From positions 69,182,205-69,246,204 of the forward strand of contig JAVHZZ010000002.1 of assembly GCA_036250195.1 (NCBI GenBank): a stretch of DNA of 64,000 nt, given 5' to 3'. A program made the translations under genes and the position numbers. This document shows positions 45,364 through 55,917 of the stretch, one piece after another. This DNA is from Mixophyes australis. Lineage: Eukaryota; Chordata; Amphibia; Anura; Limnodynastidae. Each line of letters starts with the position of its first letter. Position 1 is the stretch's first letter. The notes beneath the pieces are model-generated. The model did not search any database, was not told the origin of the DNA, and worked only from the letters and a program-made list of their open reading frames with translations.

Positions 45364-46109
45364 CAAAAAGGAAAAAAAACAGCGCAAGAATACAGTCAGG
45401 AAATAAATAATAAAAATACCGGCATATAGATATAAAACAGCACAATTTATTGTTGTGTATATAAAACCAATGTAACAAAGCTGATAACCATAGTTAGAAA
45501 GGCATGGATGAAGAGACAAAATATGTACTCAGACTTGATAAGCCTGATGACAATGAGACTATGGTAATAACTGATTGACATATGGAACAACAACCATATA
45601 ATCTCAAACTGGGAATGGTTCAAAACCCAGTGAAAACAATTTTAGCATGTGTAATCAAGCCAGAACCTGCAAACGCCAATCCAAGTAGAGCAGGGGTGGG
45701 CAAACCTGTCCTCAAGGGCCATATCCAGTTCATGTTTTTAGGATTTCTGTCTGTAGAAACAGGTGGGATAATTACTGACCCAGCCAAATAGATTAACTCA
45801 GCTGTACATGATTAAAGAAATCCTAAAAACATGAACTGGATATGGCCCTTGAGGACAGGTTTGCCCACCCCTGAAGTAGAGTATAGAGGGAGATTATCCC
45901 AAAATATAACACTGCAGTCTGTAGATAAAAGTACCTGTGCACTTAAAAAGTGCTGATGGTCTCCGGACAAATCGCTAGGAACTCTGCACATGTATTCAGT
46001 GAAATATTCGCGGCTCTGCCGCTGTCTCACATGCAGACGTCCCGATGATGTAGCGATCACATGTCCTGTGGGTGCGCACCCATATTCAGTCATCGTGAAA
46101 ACAGTGGCA
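45364..46109. mobile_element. 746-bp unclassified insertion in the RT gene
   Basis: It is bracketed by GTAGGTT at 45357-45363 and 46110-46116, and the RT-RNase H reading resumes right after, so this is an insertion with a 7-bp duplication. The left end is A-rich (CAAAAAGGAAAAAAAACAGC). The right end is GC-richer (TGCCGCTGTCTCACATGCAG). No ORF with a recognisable motif is present. It contains a nested hAT MITE. The class is unknown. Confidence 0.6.
45691..45873. mobile_element. hAT-type MITE nested in the 746-bp insert
   Basis: The ends CAGGGGTGGGCAAACCTGTC and GACAGGTTTGCCCACCCCTG are exact inverted copies, with arms of about 55 bp. An exact 8-bp duplication AAGTAGAG flanks it (45683-45690 and 45874-45881). 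Non-coding. Confidence 0.88.
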
Positions 46110-46876
46110 GTAGGTTACCTATGGATAAGGTCAAAAAACTTTCGGATTTAATATTAGAGGTTACTTCAGCCCCTATGAAGCCGCTTCGCTGTATTCAGTC
46201 CCTGTTAGGTTCCTTTAATTTTGCCTGTCGCATAATACCACTAGGTAGAATATTCTGTCGGAAGCTCCAGTTGGCCACAGCCGGCCTGTCGAAACCACAT
46301 GCTAGAGTTGGCCTCGCAAAGGAGTTAAAACAGGATATGCGAATTTGGTTAGATTTTTTCCAGAGCTTTAAAGGGATCCGAATATGGTCAGCCCCGGTTA
46401 TTGCTAGCCCATCACTTGATTTGCACACGGATGCTTCTGGTGCCATCGGATTCGGAGCCTTTTTCCAAGGGGACTGGTGTGCCGCCCATTGGCCGGCATC
46501 TTGGGTGGACAAAGATCTGCTAAAGAACTTGTTAGGTTTAGAGTTATTCCCCATAGTGATCTCACTGGAGTTGTGGTCGGATAGGTTTCGGGGCAGAAAC
46601 ATGGATTTCTGGTGTGACAACCTCGGGGAGGTGCAAGAGATCAACAGCCAAACCGCTATCTCCCTTCTGGCGATTAACTTACTGCGAAAATTGATACTAT
46701 GGTGCCTTACTCAGGATATCACATTTCATGCACGTCATGTCCCCGGAGTAAAAAATAACATTGCGGACACCCTTTCACGGTTCAACTGGCGGCGCTTTAG
46801 AGAGTTAGCTGCATACGCAAAATTAACTGGTACTCCTTGCCCTTCTTATGTTTGGCAGATGGTCGAGCCGGCATAA
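46110..46876 (+). pseudogene. Ngaro-type RNase H region, open
   Basis: After the insert, the pol frame reads PMDKVKKLSDLILEVTSAP and RCIQSLLGSFNFACRIIPLG (RT connection), then RNase H with DLHTDASGAIGFGAFFQGDW, LLGLELFPI, DFWCDN and HVPGVKNNIADTLSRFNW, giving the D-E-D-D set. The frame is open for about 255 codons and ends at 46874-46876, where the recombinase begins in an overlapping frame. It is intact as a segment but separated from the rest of RT. Confidence 0.85.
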
Positions 46877-47793
46877 GTAGACTGGCGGAGGCGTCCCTGG
46901 CCAACACAACCAAGAAGGCATATCGTGCAGCATGGAGCCAATGGGTGAATTGGTTAGGTGATGGGTGGGGGGGTTCCCCACAACAACAGCAAGGTGAAAT
47001 CTGTAATTTCATGTGGTCTAAGTAGACTGATGGCGCTTCAAAAACCTCCATGTGCACGCTACTAGCGGGAATTTCTTTTATGTCACAATTATACGGTAGT
47101 TTTGATCCCACTAAAATCATTCATCATATCCAAAGCCATTAAAGGGTGGGCCAAATTGCATCCCGTTGTTCCTGATAGCAGAAGACCCATTGATAGTGGT
47201 AAACTTAGGAAAATGATAGGCATATTGCCAAACATAACAACTGATTCATTTGAGACCCTCCTTTTTAGCGTGGCTTTTTCCCTTGCTTTCCATGGGGCTT
47301 TTCGAGTTTGCGAGTTAGTTGCTCAGTCCAGATTTAGTTATGGCACAGCTTTGCTAGCTAGGAACATGGTTTGTACTGATTCGCACGTGCATTGCAAAGT
47401 GGTGACGTCCAATACGGACCAAATGGGTAAAGGACAGTGGGTGTTTTTATCGGCCCGTAATGACCAGAGTATATGTAATGTGGCCCTGTGTGCAAGATGG
47501 TCCAAGGTGGTCTAAGTATACTGATGGCACTTCAAAAACCTCCATGTCCCCATGGGGCGGATTTATGGTTGGTACATGCTAATGGTTCTCCCCTGACAAA
47601 GTTTCAATTTAGCGCACTGATGAAGTTATCCCTGAGTTGTTTGGGGTTTGATCCTAAATTATACGGCACTCACTCATTTAGAATTGGGGAAGCTACTGCT
47701 GCGGCCAAGCTGGGAGCTCCTTCTGAGGCCATTAAACAGCTGGGGCGTTGGAAGTCCGCAGCTTACAAGAGCTACATTAGACCCCAAAAGTGA
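46837..47793 (+). pseudogene. Ngaro-type tyrosine recombinase (stops and frame breaks)
   Basis: The N-terminal core-binding part (LAEASLANTTKKAYRAAWSQ, WVNWLGDGW) ends at a TAG near 47023. The sequence then continues through FIISKAIKGWAKLHPVVPDS and the catalytic Arg region (HGAFRVCELV). The final part carries HSFRIGEA (catalytic His and Arg) and GRWKSAAYKSYIRP (nucleophile Tyr). This enzyme would integrate circular cDNA without target duplication. A 40-bp segment near 47508-47547 duplicates 47014-47053 and disrupts the frame. Confidence 0.88.
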
Positions 47794-48049
47794 ATCCCGG
47801 TCATCAAGTTGTTAATCCAGGGCTAGTCCGCTCGCCACTTTTAGCCGGGGCACAAAGGGATTTTCTTCCATTGATCCTTTGATAAAGGCCTGATTAGTGA
47901 AGTGCCTCCAGGGTTTCTTTGGGTTTTTACCTTTGTTTGGGTCAACATGCTCTTCCCTTAAACCCCCCCCCCTGCTTTCCCGTTTACGAAATTCCTTTAT
48001 TATATTTGTCATGTTATAAATAGTATTTCATTTCATTTGCCTAGGTGTA

Positions 48050-49265
48050 CCTCCCGCAAAGATCAAGGTTTGTATTATGGGCCACTCGTTTGTGTACTGG
48101 GAAGCCAGACATCACTTAGCTAAAGATTGGAGTTCCTTTCCCTCGCCAGTTGACATCAGGTGTGTAGGGAAGAGAGGTTTACAATGGAAACATCTTATAC
48201 CTTTGATTGAAGAAGAAGTTGAGAAGGGGCTACCAGATATATTAGTGATCCACCTAGGGGGGAATGATTTAGGCAAGGGTAAGTCTTTAGGTTTACTGAT
48301 TGCTATACGCGTGTCAGGCACCGCTCCCGCACCATGCCGAGTGCCGGGAACGGGCGCCTGTCTTCTCCGACGGACCCCCTGTCTCGTTGCCAAGCAATGG
48401 GACGTACTTCTGGGTTCTGACGGGCGTGCATGCGCAGTAGCCGCGTCCCGTTGCCTAGCATATCGGCCTGACCACAGGCTACCTATCAGGGCCAGTCCCC
48501 TACTATATAAGGCTCCTCCTTTTCCTTCCCTGGTGCCAGAGTATTGGTTTCACCTTTCTCCAGCAAGTATCCTGTTCCTGTTCCCATATTCCAGTTACCT
48601 TTGGTGTTTGACCTTCGGCTTGTCTCTGACCATTCTCTGTCTCACGATTTGGCTCCCTCGCTTACTGGATACTGACCCTTGGTTTTTCTCCCGACCATTC
48701 TTCTGGATCACCCTTCTGTACCGCGCTACTGTTTGGCTACGACTCGGACCGTACGACTTTTACTGCAAACTCCCGCTGCACTGTTAACTAGCTTGAAGGA
48801 CCGCGACCTGCATGCCCAACGCAGCCAAGCCCATATCTCCTTGCGGGGGTCCCTGGTGAATACCGGGGGTACGTTAGACTCCGCGCCTTCCTGCCTAGTA
48901 GAGTCAATACCAGTCAGCGGCATCTTCAAGTCCGATCGTGACAACGCGAAGGTTTTGGGGTCATTCAAGCAAGGTGGCCATCAATGACTCTGCTGTGGTC
49001 AAATATTATTCCCTGCATGATATGGAGATCTCCGGTCCCTAATAAAAAGATGGGCGTTATCATGAGAAAATTGAATAGTTCCATAGGCATAGTCGTAAAA
49101 GGGATAGGGGGCATGTCTATCACTCACCCTTTAATAAGGGTCGAACAAGGTCATTTATTTAGACAAGATGGGGTCCATCTAAGCGATGAGGGAACAGTGA
49201 TCTTTATCAGGCAGATTTCCACACAGTTGAGGGAAGCAGTGAGGTTATTTGTTGGCGGGCTGTGA
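48050..49265 (+). pseudogene. Ngaro SGNH/GDSL hydrolase, split by a solo LTR
   Basis: The first part (about 48050-48311) has the nucleophile block IMGHSFVYWEARHHL and the Asn block VIHLGGNDLGKGKSL. The second part (48949-49265) ends with the Asp/His block FRQDGVHLSDEGTVI and stop TGA at 49263-49265. These are the four SGNH signature elements of a small esterase-like fold. Such a 3' hydrolase ORF is known in Ngaro-type elements; its role there is unclear. The two halves lie in a compatible frame across the LTR insertion, so the hydrolase was probably still open when the LTR landed. Confidence 0.82.
48312..48943 (+). mobile_element. solo LTR related to gypsy B
   Basis: It begins TGTCAGGCACCG and ends CGATCGTGACA, with an exact 5-bp duplication ACGCG (48307-48311 and 48944-48948). 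A TACTATATAAGG box (about 48501) is followed by GCCAGAGTAT at 48535-48544, the same motif as in the B LTR. It sits inside the SGNH hydrolase sequence. Confidence 0.85.
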
Positions 49266-49640
49266 CTCTGTTAATGGCCTCAGCGGTGGTAGGAAAGCAG
49301 GCAGTCAGCCGTAAATGAGCAGATGGTGTTACTCCGAGGAATCATGACTCATGGTCCTCCTTATTGAAGGACACCTTGGAAGGCTTTGAGCGGGCGTCAA
49401 TGTCGAGTCCAGGAGGGGCGCAGCCGCCTCGTTAGCCCAAATGTAACCCCAGGTCAATCGTAAAGGAGTTTACTCCTGGGACCAGTTGGCAAGGGTATGA
49501 CCTCCCACTATTTCGCTTTGCCTGCTGACTGCTCTGCTCTCGCCGCCAATTTAGTTCAGGATTAAAATTAAAATAAAATAAATAAACAAGTTAACTTTTG
49601 CCAACTTAAAAGTTGTCGTGTGGTTATTTCTTGATTAAAG

Positions 49641-52206
49641 TGATAAGTTTACTGTTTGTCAATGGTTCAAGTTCATGGTTAAAGACATATGGCATATATA
49701 GTTTAGAATATCCTTAAATAGAAATAAGAATTAAATAGGGTTGGAGGCTACCATTGGTTAAAATATATGCAGACTAGATGGGCCAAGTGATTCTTACCTG
49801 CCGTCAAATTCTCTATTTCTGTGAGATTGAATAAAAAGGAAAACTTTCAATTAAAAAATACAGTGAAAATTAGATAGGAATATGCAGATTTTGCCCCTGA
49901 AATGCTAATGCATATTATATTTTCACTACACTAAATAATCAGCTGTTATCTAACCCAGATTAAACTAATATTTTCTTTAGCTATAAAATAACATCTGAAA
50001 GCTGCAGCTCCGTGTCTATTGTTGGATGGGAACACAAACATTCTAAGATGGGCCTGTATCCAAGGTCATTTCATCCATCTCTGAAGCAGTACAACTCCAA
50101 GCTGTACTAATCTTTAGTCTGAGAACACTATCCCTTTGCAAAGATTATGTTTTAGCTTGCCATTAATGTGAATGTCTGCCATTCTCTATAATTGGGAAGG
50201 GGGGCTGACTAACTTAACCCTTTCAGTTTAGATGACTGTAGAGTGAATGCTCCTTAGCAAAATGTATTTGTAATACAGTGTGCTTGTGCACTCATGTTGT
50301 GCATTAGGTTATTCTTAGTAAAGTTATATAAATTTGTATTCCATCCAGACTGTCAGTCAAGCAAACTATAGGGTGAGAGTCCTTTTAAATACAGAAATCT
50401 AGTTGTGTAACCATTTTATAGTATGGCAAAAGCCTTGCACTAGCTCCTCTGCATATCATTGTGATTTGTAGAATTTTTCATTTTGGGAATAGTTTGTTTT
50501 CTGTATATATTTAAATATATGTTTTTAGTGAATATAAGTATTTTCATTAAAAGTCAAGTTAATAAACACTATTTAAGTACAAGTATCCTGTACAATTAAC
50601 CAAGACTTGCTTTGAGCAATACCATTTTATTCACTCGCATATCCCCATTTGTCAAGTTAGAGACTTAATCCAATCAGGGAGCACAAGACAGGTTGCAGTA
50701 AATTAGGAGAAAGAGCAGATCTTGGTCTCCATCAGCTCATTGGTAGAAACAGCCAAATGGACACAGGGCATAGACAGTCATAACGCATAGTCTGTCATTT
50801 CATGGATGTTGCATGTTGCAATTGACACATGTTGTCTGGAAGGAAAACACATGAAGGCACCAAAACAGTGAAATAAAACTACAGGGGAGTGACAAGGTGG
50901 TAATATAAACATGGACCGAGCTCGTCTTATTATCCTCTAACAAAGAACTGACAACCAACCTTCCATGACTGTGGATATGCTGATCTTACATTTTATGATT
51001 TGCCTGAATACCAAATCCTCTTTCTTAGTGCCACAATGGTGAACCTAACCTGATCTGTAGCTGCAACCTAGAGATGTGTCACGTCTTATTGTCCTGCTGC
51101 AGCACAACAATGTTCTGACATGTGAAGGTTTTGGCATAGTTTCTGTGGGCACCGGGACTGTCACATGTCAGTGTTGGCACAGAGGAGAGGAAGCGATGGT
51201 GCAGCCAAGGAGAGGGCCCAATACCTTGTTAGCCTTTAAGATAGCCACACGCTGCAATATTGCAACCAATATTTTGCAAACGACTTAAATGTTTGTAAGA
51301 CGCCCAAATTACCCTGATGCCTGATAAGATTCTATCAAAATTGAAAAAAAGCATCTTCACATCAGTAAAGCTGTGGCGTAGCGCTTGGGGTTATGCCACA
51401 GTTGAAAAAACATTATATGCAACAATACAAGGATGTTGTTTTTTGTGTTTGTTTATAGATGCTTTTAAAACGTAAAATTAATATTTTATCATATTAATGT
51501 TATTATTGTATTTACATAATTTACTATTGTTCTGCATAGGTTAGAGTACCTTTAAATACAAAAATCTAGTTGTATAACCATTTTATAGTATGGCAAAGGT
51601 CTTGCACTAACTGGGAATAGTTTATAGAATGAATATTTTATCATAGTAATGTTATTATTGTGTCTACATACATTTAATATTGTTCTACATAAAAAGGCGT
51701 CAACTGTTTCAAACCGATTCATGTTATAGGTGCCCTATGCAAATACTTGAAGTTGCTGTGGATTGGGATGCAGTTTGGTGCCACTCTGCACAGACTGAAC
51801 CCATTTAAATCTAAGTCACATGTTCTCTTTCTACAATGAGCAATAGAGAATTATAAGGTAAAAACGTTTCTATTAGAGTTAAACTGATATGCTTGAACTA
51901 TAGGAGACTGTAGAAGCTGTCAAACTTATTCAGCTTCAATGTGACTTGTTCAACAACTAGTGGAGGCATTCATATAGGGATTTATCTTCTGATATCATCT
52001 CACATTGTTTGTGTGAAGATTTATCATGTGATCACTGTCAAATATACCACACTGGAGTTGATTAAGTGAAATAGCACTATACAGAGGTCCCAAGGAAAAG
52101 TATAGGCAATATGCACAGCATGACGAGGGTTAAGGGAGAGAATAACAATGGGTAAAAGGAAGGGAGAGAAGACAGGAGGGACCTCAGAGAGAAATCAGGA
52201 AGATTG
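49641..52206 (+). other. SOAT2 intron, no gene; local duplications
   Basis: AT-rich intron. A block with ATCTAGTTGTGTAACCATTT at about 50385-50440 recurs at about 51547-51605. A neighbouring block (AATATTTTATCATATTAATG) at about 51480-51540 recurs about 150 bp later at about 51631-51690. A fragment GATGGGCCAAGTGATTCTTA lies at about 49778. No exon was recognised. Confidence 0.5.
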
Positions 52207-52911
52207 TGTTACGAGCCGCGGCGGTGCCCAGCCGCCGCGACACCCCTGTCTCCGTCCCGGCCGTCGCTATGGCGACCGGGACGTCACTTCCGGGGGCTCA
52301 TCAAACGTTGCCATGGCAACGGTAAGAAGCTCTCTTGTCCAGCGCCGCGTCCCGGCATTACAGAGCAGCCGGGCACGTGCGCAACAGCGGGGCAAGCCTG
52401 AAGGCTAATTGGAACAGCTTGTGGGCAATTAGAGAGCTAGGCTCTCATTGGTCTGCTTCAGTATTTAGGGCAATGAGGCCTGCTGCCTCATTGCCGGTTA
52501 TAGCGTTCTGTCCTCAGTTCTGCTGCCTGCTTGTGCTATCCATTTTGGTTCCTGCTACCTTGGATTTGACTACCCGTGTTTTGACCCCTGCTTGTTATTG
52601 GACCTGTGACCCTTCTCTTCTGACCTTGACCTTTTGCCTGGAATTCGGATTTTGCTTCTCTGCCTGTGAGTTTGACCCTTCACTTGCCCTTGGATATTGC
52701 ATCTGTGCCTGTGACCTTTTGACCTAGGATTCTTCTTATACTACAGTCCACCAATCAATCCTCTCCTGGGAACTCCTTTAAGTCAGTATACGTTACTCGA
52801 CCCTCGGTCGGCCCGCAGCCCAGTCTGTCCCCACCACTAGGGGCTCCAGCGAACAGCTGGCCTTCTGAGTAGTTCCCGAGTTTCACTGTACTGACTTGGG
52901 ATTTCCTAACA
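52207..52911 (+). mobile_element. gypsy A2 5' LTR
   Basis: TGTTACGAGCC ... GGATTTCCTAACA, homologous to the A1 LTR (16004-16818). AGTATTTAGGG (about 52461) is followed 31 bp later by GCCGGTTATA (52493-52502). The internal sequence directly after the LTR, TTATATCCGGC (52912-52922), is its complement except for one mismatch in ten. Confidence 0.88.
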
Positions 52912-52947
52912 TTATATCCGGCCAAGGAAGATTGGTATCATACGGCC

Positions 52948-53821
52948 ATGGACGGAGAAGAATCGAATCTGTCCCCAGCCCAGATTCTGGCCAACCAGAT
53001 ACAGGCGGTTTCCCAAGTGGTGCAGACTTTATCCCAGCGTCTGGCAGTCCAAGAAGGGGTTTCCAGAGACCGGCAGCTCCAGCAAGTTCCCGCTGGTGAC
53101 GCATCGGAGCCTAAAATGAATTTGCCTGACCGATTCTCTGGAAGCAGGCCAGCCTTCCGTAGTTTCAAAGAGAGCTGCAAATTGTACTTCCGTCTGAAAC
53201 CACGTTCCTCTGGTTCCGAACAGCAGAGGGTAGGGATGCATCATCTCATTACTCCAGGGCGACCCGCAGTCTTGGGCCTTCTCCTTGCCTTCCACAAGTC
53301 CAGCCTTACAGTCTGTGGATGCCTTCTTTCAAGCTCTGGGGTTATTGTACGATGATCCGGACAGGGTAGCCTCAGCTGAGGCTCATCTTCGTACGCTAAG
53401 GCAAAGACGTCGCTCAGCGGAAGAGTATTGTGCGGAATTTCGGCGATGGTCCACTGATAGCGCCTGGAACGACCCAGCATTGTGAAGCCAATTTCGCTTA
53501 GGACTTACTGAGCAGATTAAGGATTCCTTAGTTCAGTATCCGATGTCCGACACGCTCGTGAACCTGATGCAACTTGTCATAAAAATTGATCGTCGGATCA
53601 GAGAGAGAAAGGCTGAACGGGAGTCCGCTGCTCCGATGGACGTTTTCACAAGCTCTGATAACACTTTGCCCGATTCCTCTGAACCTATACAATTGGGCGC
53701 TTATCGCTTGCCTCCGGAGGAACGCTCCAGAAGACGCTCACTAGGTTTGTGTATGTATTGTGGTCAACCAGGCCACTTTGTCCGTTCATGTCCCAGCAAG
53801 CCGGGAAACTTCAAAGCCTAA
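52948..53821 (+). pseudogene. gypsy A2 gag (broken)
   Basis: The ATG at 52948 lies 36 nt after the LTR and opens MDGEESNLSPAQILANQIQA. A frame change near 53235 and a TGA at about 53483 (CGA in A1) interrupt it. The C-terminal part has the CCHC knuckle [14 protein letters not shown]. Gag stops at 53819-53821, after GGGAAAC at 53803-53809. Confidence 0.87.
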
Positions 53822-55274
53822 GTGCAGGTGAAGAGGTGCGCTTGGGTCTTCAGATTACCTCTTCAGACAATTCCTTATTAGTCCCTGGACGTCTAACTTT
53901 CCGTGAGAGATCCATGGACCTGAAAGCTTTTCTTGACAGTGGTGCGGCTGGTAATTTCCTGGATATGCATTTGGCTCAGACACTTGATATTCCACATATC
54001 AGGTTAGGATCAAGCATCACCATATGTGGTTTGGATGGTAACCCCTTGTCTGGGGGAAGGATTCTCGCCAGGATACAAATGGTTCGGTTGTCTGTAGGAG
54101 TCCTCCATACGGAGGAGCTCTCCTTTTATCTAATCTCTTGTCCCTCTGCTCCTTTGATATTGGGGTATCCATGGCTTCGCAGTCATAACCCCCTTATTGA
54201 TTGGAAAACAGGGGAGATTGTCCGTTGGAGTCCCGGGTGCTCTACGTCCTGCTTGACTTTGCCTCTTAGAATTATACAGCCTAGTCCAGAATTGTTGCCG
54301 GTACCCTATCAGGACTTCAGTGATGTTTTTTGCAAGAAGAAAGCTGATTCACTTCCACCACACCGGGAATACGACTGCGCCATTGAATTGGTACCCGGTT
54401 CTAAGTTGCCCAAAGGGCGTTTATATTCACTATCCCTTCCTGAAACTCAGGCCATGGAATTATACGTAAAAGAAAACCTGGAGAAAGGGTTCATCCGCCC
54501 TTCTAAGTCCCCGGTTGGCGCAGGTTGTTTTTTCGTTTCTAAAAAAGATGGCAGCCTGAGGCCTTGCATCGATTTCCGTGGACTGAATAGCATCACGATT
54601 AAGAACATGTATCTCTGTTCTGTTCGATCAATTAAAAACAGCTACTGTATTCTCTAAAATTGACCTCCGAGGGGCCTACAATCTTATCCGAATCAGGAAG
54701 GGGGATGAGTGGAAGACTGCCTTTAATACCCACTCGGGACATTACGAATATCTCGTAATGCCATTCGGTTTGTGCAACGCTCCGGCAGTCTTTCAGGATC
54801 TGATTAATGATGTATTACGTGAGTTCTTGGGAAAAACAGTGGTTGTTTATTTGGATGACATCTTAATTTATTCTGAATCCCTATATCAGCATGGTCAGCA
54901 CGTCCACCAGGTTTTATTGAGATTGCGTGAACATCATCTGTACGCAAAACGGGAGAAATGCGAATTTGAGGTGTCCACAGTGGCATTCCTGGGTTATATC
55001 ATCTCCTCATCAGGATTCGCTATGGATCCTGCCAAGGTGCAGGCAATTCAGGATTGGGTCCTACCTACTAACTTGAAGGCGATCCAAAGATTCCTTGGCT
55101 TCGCCAATTATTACCGTAGGTTTATTGGCTCATTCTCCTTGTTAGTGGCTCCTATCACTGCCCTCACTCGAAAAGGAGCAAACCCAGCGGAGTGGTCCGC
55201 GGAAGCACTGGCGAGTTTTTCAGCTCTCAAAGCTGCATTCATTTCCACCCCAGTCCTTAGACACCCTGACCCAG
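53749..55274 (+). pseudogene. gypsy A2 pol: protease and RT (broken)
   Basis: The -1 frame after gag holds the protease ([19 protein letters not shown]). It runs uninterrupted into RT up to ITIKNMY at about 54610, where a small deletion relative to A1 shifts the frame. RT then continues with [13 protein letters not shown] and [12 protein letters not shown] to the start of RNase H (LRHPDP), where element B is inserted. Protease and RT being in one frame here shows the usual arrangement of this family. Confidence 0.88.
53803..53846 (+). promoter_or_regulatory. probable -1 frameshift signal, gypsy A2 gag/pol
   Basis: G GGA AAC in gag phase (53803-53809), a 7-nt spacer, then CCTAAGTGCA (53817-53826) pairing with TGCGCTTGGG (53837-53846). 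The spacer carries one change from A1, while the heptamer and both stem strands are identical. Confidence 0.75.
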
Positions 55275-55917
55275 TGTCACGACTGATAGTGGGTACCTGC
55301 TGTTGTTGGCGCAACTCAGAGGAAGGCGCGGAGTCTAACGTGCCCCTGGTATTCACCAGGAACCCCCGCAAGGAAGTATGGACTCCGATGCAGGGACACG
55401 CAGGTCGCGGTCCTTCCTAGAGTCCACAGCGAGATACAAGGAGGTGTCAGACAGGCCGGGTCAGCAACGTTCAGGTAGAAGAGGTACAAAGGGAAATCCA
55501 GAAGAATGGTGAGGCAAGCCGGGTCGGTAACTTTCAGGGAGAACAGTACAAAGGCAGAATCCAAATAGGGGTGGTCAAACGGTCCGGGTCAAAAGGTCAC
55601 AAGCAGCACGAGGATAGTCAGGAACGAATACAGCAACTGGTATACACAAACGCTGGAGGCAGGAAGACCTGATACTCTGGCACTGGTGAGAGGGCAGGAA
55701 GAGGTTTAAATACTGTGGTAACCCAATCAGAATCAGCGCTGCAGCGCTGTCATACCTGCCGCCGGGAATCCTTCATAGCGTCCCGTTGCCTAGCAACGGG
55801 GCGCGTCATCACACCCAGAGGTCGGACGGCAGGGGGATCCGGAAGTGATGCGTCTGGTTGCTATGCAACCAGACGCGCTGTCAGCAGACAGGCGGCCGTG
55901 CGGAACGGCGCCTGACA
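55275..55917 (-). mobile_element. gypsy B 3' LTR
   Basis: Plus-strand ends TGTCACGACTG and GGCGCCTGACA. Read on the minus strand, TATTTAAACC (55704-55713) is followed by GCCAGAGTAT (55672-55681) about 32 bp later. A purine tract (GAAGAAGAGGAGGGTATAC) directly precedes the LTR on the minus strand as polypurine tract. The pol frame runs 37 nt into this LTR before stopping. Confidence 0.92.

Larger units (their letters stand above)
40863..49640 (+). mobile_element. DIRS-order (Ngaro-type) tyrosine-recombinase retrotransposon, decayed
   Basis: The gene order gag - RT - RNase H - tyrosine recombinase - SGNH hydrolase is that of Ngaro-type elements; no methyltransferase domain, as in classical DIRS1, was seen. 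The element is interrupted by a solo LTR (43112-44478), a 746-bp insert (45364-46109) and another solo LTR (48312-48943), and by frame breaks. The outer ends are uncertain: I could not find the split direct repeats (A1, B1-A2-B2) expected for Ngaro, so the limits given are approximate. Confidence 0.8.

Noticed and set aside
45582..46093. Two ORFs on opposite strands both containing VGKPVLKGHIQFMF
   Set aside because: The shared peptide comes from the inverted arms of the hAT MITE at 45691-45873.
46837..47793. Phage or bacterial integrase contamination
   Set aside because: The tyrosine recombinase is preceded by a DIRS-type RT and RNase H on the same strand, as in eukaryotic YR retrotransposons.
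48050..49265. Host GDSL/SGNH esterase gene
   Set aside because: It directly follows the tyrosine recombinase of the Ngaro-type element, has no introns and matches the known 3' ORF of such elements.
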